Below are positions 60,118 through 64,000 of a stretch of 64,000 nucleotides of DNA, in pieces. Origin of the DNA: Kalaharituber pfeilii (taxonomy: Eukaryota > Ascomycota > Pezizomycetes > Pezizales > Pezizaceae). The notes under the pieces were generated by a model that worked only from the letters and a program-made list of their open reading frames with translations, was not told where the DNA came from and ran no database searches. A program made the position numbers and the translations under genes. The stretch lies in the NCBI GenBank assembly GCA_015179045.1, contig WHUZ01000028.1:558001-622000 (forward strand). The letters are read 5' to 3'. Position 1 is the first letter of the stretch; each line of letters opens with the position of its first letter.

Positions 60118-60318
60118 CGCACCCGGGAAAGGGAGTCAATATCGCGGAAATACTGGAATGGGCAGGGCAGGACTGAATTCTTCAGGTTTCTTTTAATTCC
60201 TATTTCTTCTTTGTTTTTCTTTATCAGTTTGTAAGGAATTTTAGTCTATATAAGATCTCGCCATAGCCTATTAGGCGGCACGCGAGTAATGAAATAAAAA
60301 AAAAAAAAAAAAAATCCT
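60118..60318 (+). mobile_element. Family-A LINE 3' end
   Basis: Codes NIAEILEWAGQD stop (ORF2 C-terminus), 3'UTR, A hairpin 60257-60286 with inner GCCT-ATT-AGGC, and poly(A). It abuts a minus-strand LINE A and a Gypsy fragment; no TSD found. Confidence 0.7.
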
Positions 60319-61258
60319 GAAATTGGTGAGATTTCTCTACTGGAGTCCGTCACTATCATGACCTCTGCTTCGGTCGACCCAAGTGCTTCGGCGATCGCCA
60401 GTAGTTCTGCGTCATTGACGGTGGCTTTGGTTCCAAGGTAAATTGCTGTCTTGTTAGTTCGTGATGCCACACCAGCTCCTGCCTTCCCATCCATCCTACT
60501 GCCATCTGTGTATATGCTGGCCCAGCCCTCGTCTTCTTCTTCTTCGATAAGGCATAGCCATTCCTCTTTCTCGGTTTCTGCTGCGAGAGTGGGTAGGATG
60601 GCCAGGGGTTTTGGGTTCCGAAATTGTAAGGATCCCCTCATGTACTGGTGGTCTTCGTCTGTGTCCCCTATTTGTTCATGTTCGAATCGGAGAGCTGTCC
60701 CCTCTACCCTTGTCCGCTCCCCTCCGCGACGGTGTGAATGGATTCCAGGCTGGTCAGACCCTCCACTATGTCTCTTCTGGTGCCCCACGCTGAGCTGGTG
60801 ATCGATCTCGCTACTGTGTACTGCCATTTTTCCAGCTCTCTCAGTCTCCCGTCCGCCATGCTGTCATTGAGCCATGCCCAGCTCCCCCACATTGCGATTG
60901 GTCGAGCTATCGATGTATACAACTGGCGTCTTAAACTGGGTGGAAGATCGGTTAGCCTTGAAGCCACGTTCCATGCAGCTTTCCCTAGGTTCATTCTGTT
61001 CCGGTAATGTTCCTGGAATTTAAGCTCGCAAGTCCACTTGGAGGCCTACCAGTCGGTAATTCGGTCCTTTGACTCCAATAATGAGCGTCTCACTCTTGTT
61101 GTCGTCCAGCATATATCCTCGTTGTACTGTCTCTTCGCAAAGTCTTTTCCTGTGCTCCTTAATCTCTCTTCTCAGGGCTGGCAGCGACTTGCTAGAGATT
61201 ACGCAATGTATGTCATCCACATATGTTCGTGTGAAATTCCTTCTACTGACGTCCTTTA
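60319..61258 (-). pseudogene. Family-A LINE ORF2: late RT to RNase H
   Basis: From 61258: FTRTYVDDIHCVISSKS (RT catalytic DD) and SETLIIGVKGPNYRLVGLQV. In a second frame: AAWNVASRLTDLPPSLRRQL and RPIAMWGSWAW (thumb). In a third: EGWASIYTDGSRMDGKAGAG, ATVNDAELLAIAEALGS and VMIVTDSS, ending where a plus-strand A tail begins. Two frameshifts; no 3' end of its own. Confidence 0.8.
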
Positions 61259-61750
61259 CTCCGGTCGAAATAATCATCATAGCTAGGCATCAGTACTGGA
61301 TAGTAACGTAATGCATGACCTCTGTCCTCCTGTCCCCCCTTCCCCTGCCCTCCCAAAATGGAACCAATGCTGGAGTATTGTCAGCCGTTGAGGGCAGCTA
61401 CAGAACGGGCGCCTTCATGTTCTTGAAAAGCTGGATGCGTGAGCCGAAGGAGTCCGGTTCTGGTGGGCGGGTGGTTCGAGAGGGCAATTTGGGATGGGTT
61501 GTCACTGCATCGTTAGCTGCCCGGATATCGGGGAAATGGAGTGAAGCGTGATGCCAAGCAGTGATGCGTCAGCAGCTACCATATGACTCTATTTCCAATT
61601 TGCAGCTGGGCTCTTGATTCTTGAACCCTTATGAGCCCCAACACGATATATCCCCACAGAAAGGGCATCTCCACAAATACAGGTATCCACTCACCGACGG
61701 TGTTCATCAAATTCCTGAGGCATTCCATTCATTTCGGAGCAAGAAACCGG
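61259..61750. repeat. Dispersed repeat beta (partner of alpha)
   Basis: Matches 19431-19930 with CpG-type transitions. Further beta pieces at 62745-62815 and 63190-63450 match 20665-20735 and 23785-24030. Confidence 0.6.
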
Positions 61751-62237
61751 TAGAGTGCTTCACCTAACCGATCAAATCTAACCTACGTACAGAGCTGCTG
61801 TGAATGCAAATGACTCTCAAGTGGGCTCAAATCAAGGCCAGAGCATGAGAGAACATAGTATATTATCTTCCACACCTTCTTTCCCCATTTTGTAGCACAT
61901 GAGGGGTAACATATCCTGGCATATACCTAATTGGATACTAGTATATACTTTTGAGTCACCATGTGTGAATGAGATTACGTGAGGGTTTTGCATCTCAATG
62001 ATTACTCTGTTGTTTATGCTAAACAGTTATACCAAGTTTTGCAACTATCGGACTTATATGTAGAGAGCTGCTGTAATGTCCACAATACATTGTCGCTTAC
62101 GGAGGTTCATGACAGTATTGAGCTATTTTTTCATGCAAAACATGCACAGAGACTCTGTAAAGCTATATAATAGAAATATATACATAGGGAAATGTTTTCC
62201 GAATGGATCTCATCGCTGACAAATGGTTGGGGCAGTT
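61751..62237. other. Unassigned spacer
   Basis: Nothing recognised; one 63-codon frame at 61979 without features. 62330-62740 and 62880-63190 are likewise without recognisable content. Confidence 0.3.
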
Positions 62238-62250
62238 AAGCACTACAGGG

Positions 62251-62315
62251 GTTTTTTTTTTTTTTTTTTTTTTTTTGTCACGTGACCCCACGTGCAGCTG
62301 TTCGCCATGGCAGGG
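62251..62315 (-). mobile_element. Tail-only family-B micro-insertion
   Basis: AAGCACTACAGGG at 62238-62250 and 62316-62328 brackets 65 bp: a T-run and the B tail complement with GCAGCTGTTCGCCATGGCAG. Confidence 0.9.
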
Positions 62316-62812
62316 AAGCACTACAGGGTATACATTTATGTAAAAGCCTAACTTTCTCACATAGTACACAGCAGTGTATGCCAATATAAGTCAATCGAGG
62401 TCTAGGAACATATCCTAGCCCTGTGATAAGATTTTCGGTAACCTTATGCAGGATACGCATGACTCTATCATTAGATCTTATATGGCCACAATAACCGCAC
62501 CAGTAAATGAGTATGCAGTCTGTATTGTGAGTGGCGAATAATATACATATTACCCTTATAAGACTGATACTAAAGAGATGTATGGCACTGGAAACAGGTT
62601 TACCAACTCCGTCTCAGTTTGTCCCTGATACAATATAGTTCTCTATGGTGCACCTTCATCACTGTAGAAATCAATGCGCCTTATCGAGCGGTCGCAGTGC
62701 CTGTGATAGTACTACCAAGCTTTTCAAATATATGCAACTGTTTTTTCGTGGCCAAGGTGGCGAAGACGGCGATCAGGAGGATTCAAGCGATCTTTTTTGC
62801 GCCCAGGCAGGT

Positions 62813-62868
62813 GTTTTTTTTTTATGAAATATCAAGTAACCCCACTTGCAGCTATTTGCCATGGCAGG
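62813..62868 (-). mobile_element. Family-B tail remnant
   Basis: A T-run and CAAGTAACCCCACTTGCAGC...GCCATGGCAGG. It interrupts repeat beta just after CGCCCAGGCAGG; the TSD is not clear. Confidence 0.6.
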
Positions 62869-63448
62869 AGTTAAGCTGATGCAAATCACAAGCTGATGCT
62901 GTCTTCGTGTTCAGCTGTTGTTGCTACATATGTCGTCATCTTCAGCTCTCATCATATTGCAGCAACAACACAGCCTCAAGTCTTGGCTCAGCTACTTTGC
63001 AAACTCATGCTCATGACAACGTCATAAGCATCAATATGTCTGATGACTACATCATATATTTTAATGACTCTCTTGTATGTAAATCATCGTTTTTTCTCTG
63101 TCATGTTCAGTATTAATTAATTCATCAACCTTCACTGCTCTACTACTATCTGGTTTGATAACACGGGCAGAGCATATGCTCTAGAAATGCATGGTTTGTG
63201 ACCGGATTGGAAACACATTTTTATCAGAACTATTTACAATCGCACTGGGGGTACCCACTTCCATTTTCGGAAACAAGAATTTCCGACAAGAAGTGCGGGA
63301 CTACTTTGCGCTGAGATCACGATCAGGGCCTACGCATGAATGCCCTGTGCCGTCCCCGTTGGTAGCCCCTGTCTCCACCTCAGGCACATTCCGCTGCACC
63401 CCAAAATCCCATGCAGGACATCCAGAGCTACGTCGACTATGTGTCTCT

Positions 63449-64000
63449 TCTTCTATATCCCATATAGTACTGAGATAAAACCGTTTTGAATTCAACTCGG
63501 GCCTCCTCTCTTATTGCCCAATAGAATTCTATCGGTCGTGGTGTATTTGGAGGAGGAGACCGAAATAGACAGAGTCAGGTTAGGCGGGAAGCTTTTGAGG
63601 ACCACTCAATACGAACCGGACAGGCGGAGGAAGTAGGCTGTATTGACCACCTGCACCATGTACGAGAGTCGCGGGCAATACATGTAGTTAGGGATGCTTA
63701 TTTTGTTCTTTCTTTAATAAATACCTCGCCATAGCCCATAGGGCGGTATGCGAGTAATGATATAAAAAAAAAAAAACGAAATAGAATTCTATACTTTGTA
63801 GCTATGACCTCCACAAGTGGCTGATGATCAGCACTTTTAATAAAACTGTACAAATCTCTGTCAACTTAAGTAAGTCGTCCCATCAAACTAATCAAAATAA
63901 AGATTGCTTGACTTCTATGATATTCTCCTGAATGAAGAATAAATCTATCTAAAAACTACCTCCTCACCTTCACCCCTTTACAACTCCGCAACTTGACAAT
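63449..64000. repeat. Dispersed repeat R3, copy 2
   Basis: Same as 49996-50310 with a half-LINE inserted; continues past the window end. Confidence 0.75.
63533..63779 (+). mobile_element. 5'-truncated half-LINE, 13-bp TSD
   Basis: AATAGAATTCTAT at 63520-63532 and 63780-63792; the empty site is intact in R3 copy 1 (about 50065). The insert codes VVVYLEEETEIDRVRLGG, LRTTQYEPDRRRK, stop, then the CCTGCACCATGTACGAG 3'UTR motif, A tail and poly(A). It shows that the ORF1p-like end and the A tail lie on one mobile RNA. Confidence 0.92.

Noticed and set aside
1..64000. tRNA, rRNA or snRNA genes
   Set aside because: I looked for tRNA-like A/B boxes with cloverleaf pairing and conserved rRNA blocks and found none that held up by eye; a covariance-model scan would be decisive.

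Overview
The window is eukaryotic and almost certainly fungal. It has a spliced small secreted-protein gene with a 58-nt GT-AG intron, a decayed NACHT-type NLR with a fungal Helo-like N-terminal domain, a chromodomain Ty3/Gypsy element and Tad1-like LINEs. CpG-biased transitions separate old repeat copies. A repeat-rich filamentous ascomycete is the best guess; the species is not identifiable from the sequence alone. No rRNA, tRNA, CRISPR array or prokaryotic operon was seen.

Most of the 64 kb is nested mobile DNA, and many boundaries can be fixed from target-site duplications (TSDs) or from a second copy that still has the empty site. Two LINE families (A and B) each end in their own short 3' hairpin tail plus poly(A). 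Each tail is carried by two kinds of body: the reverse transcriptase/RNase H ORF2 (best copy 21207-23735, family B) and a separate body coding only an ORF1p-like RNA-binding domain with a VHGIA...RWL...SSVVVYL...YEWDR signature. I call the second kind half-LINEs. Copies lie at 1-730, 10703-13315, 24745-25121, 43662-44930, 46835-47569 and 63533-63779.

Layout. 1-8.4 kb: half-LINE, LINEs and two small genes of one unknown family (3875-4594, 6845-7288) plus a decayed third. 8.7-10.1 kb: NLR pseudogene. 10.1-13.5 kb: pogo-like arm split by half-LINEs. 13.5-20.7 kb: old repeats and decayed sequence with a hAT MITE. 20.8-24 kb: an ORF split by the LINE-B copy. 24-32.5 kb: Tc1-like transposon containing a half-LINE that contains an intact Gypsy chromovirus (25122-30952, identical LTRs, -1 frameshift site). 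32.7-34.2 kb: LINE A. 34.4-46.8 kb: a segment duplicated at 51.6-57.6 kb. The two copies differ by insertions of pogo-like, hAT, MULE-like, mariner, LTR and LINE-tail elements, and each carries one copy of a secreted beta-gamma-crystallin-like gene (41497-41968 broken, 54688-55162 intact). 46.8-51.6 and 57.6-64 kb: further LINE pieces, solo LTRs and old repeats.

Few loci look like working host genes: 54688-55162, 6845-7288, 3875-4594 and perhaps 15460-15855. Coding-competent mobile genes are Gypsy gag/pol, the 5'-truncated LINE-B ORF2 and several half-LINE ORFs. Alignments were made by eye, so identities are approximate and family names rest on motif recognition.
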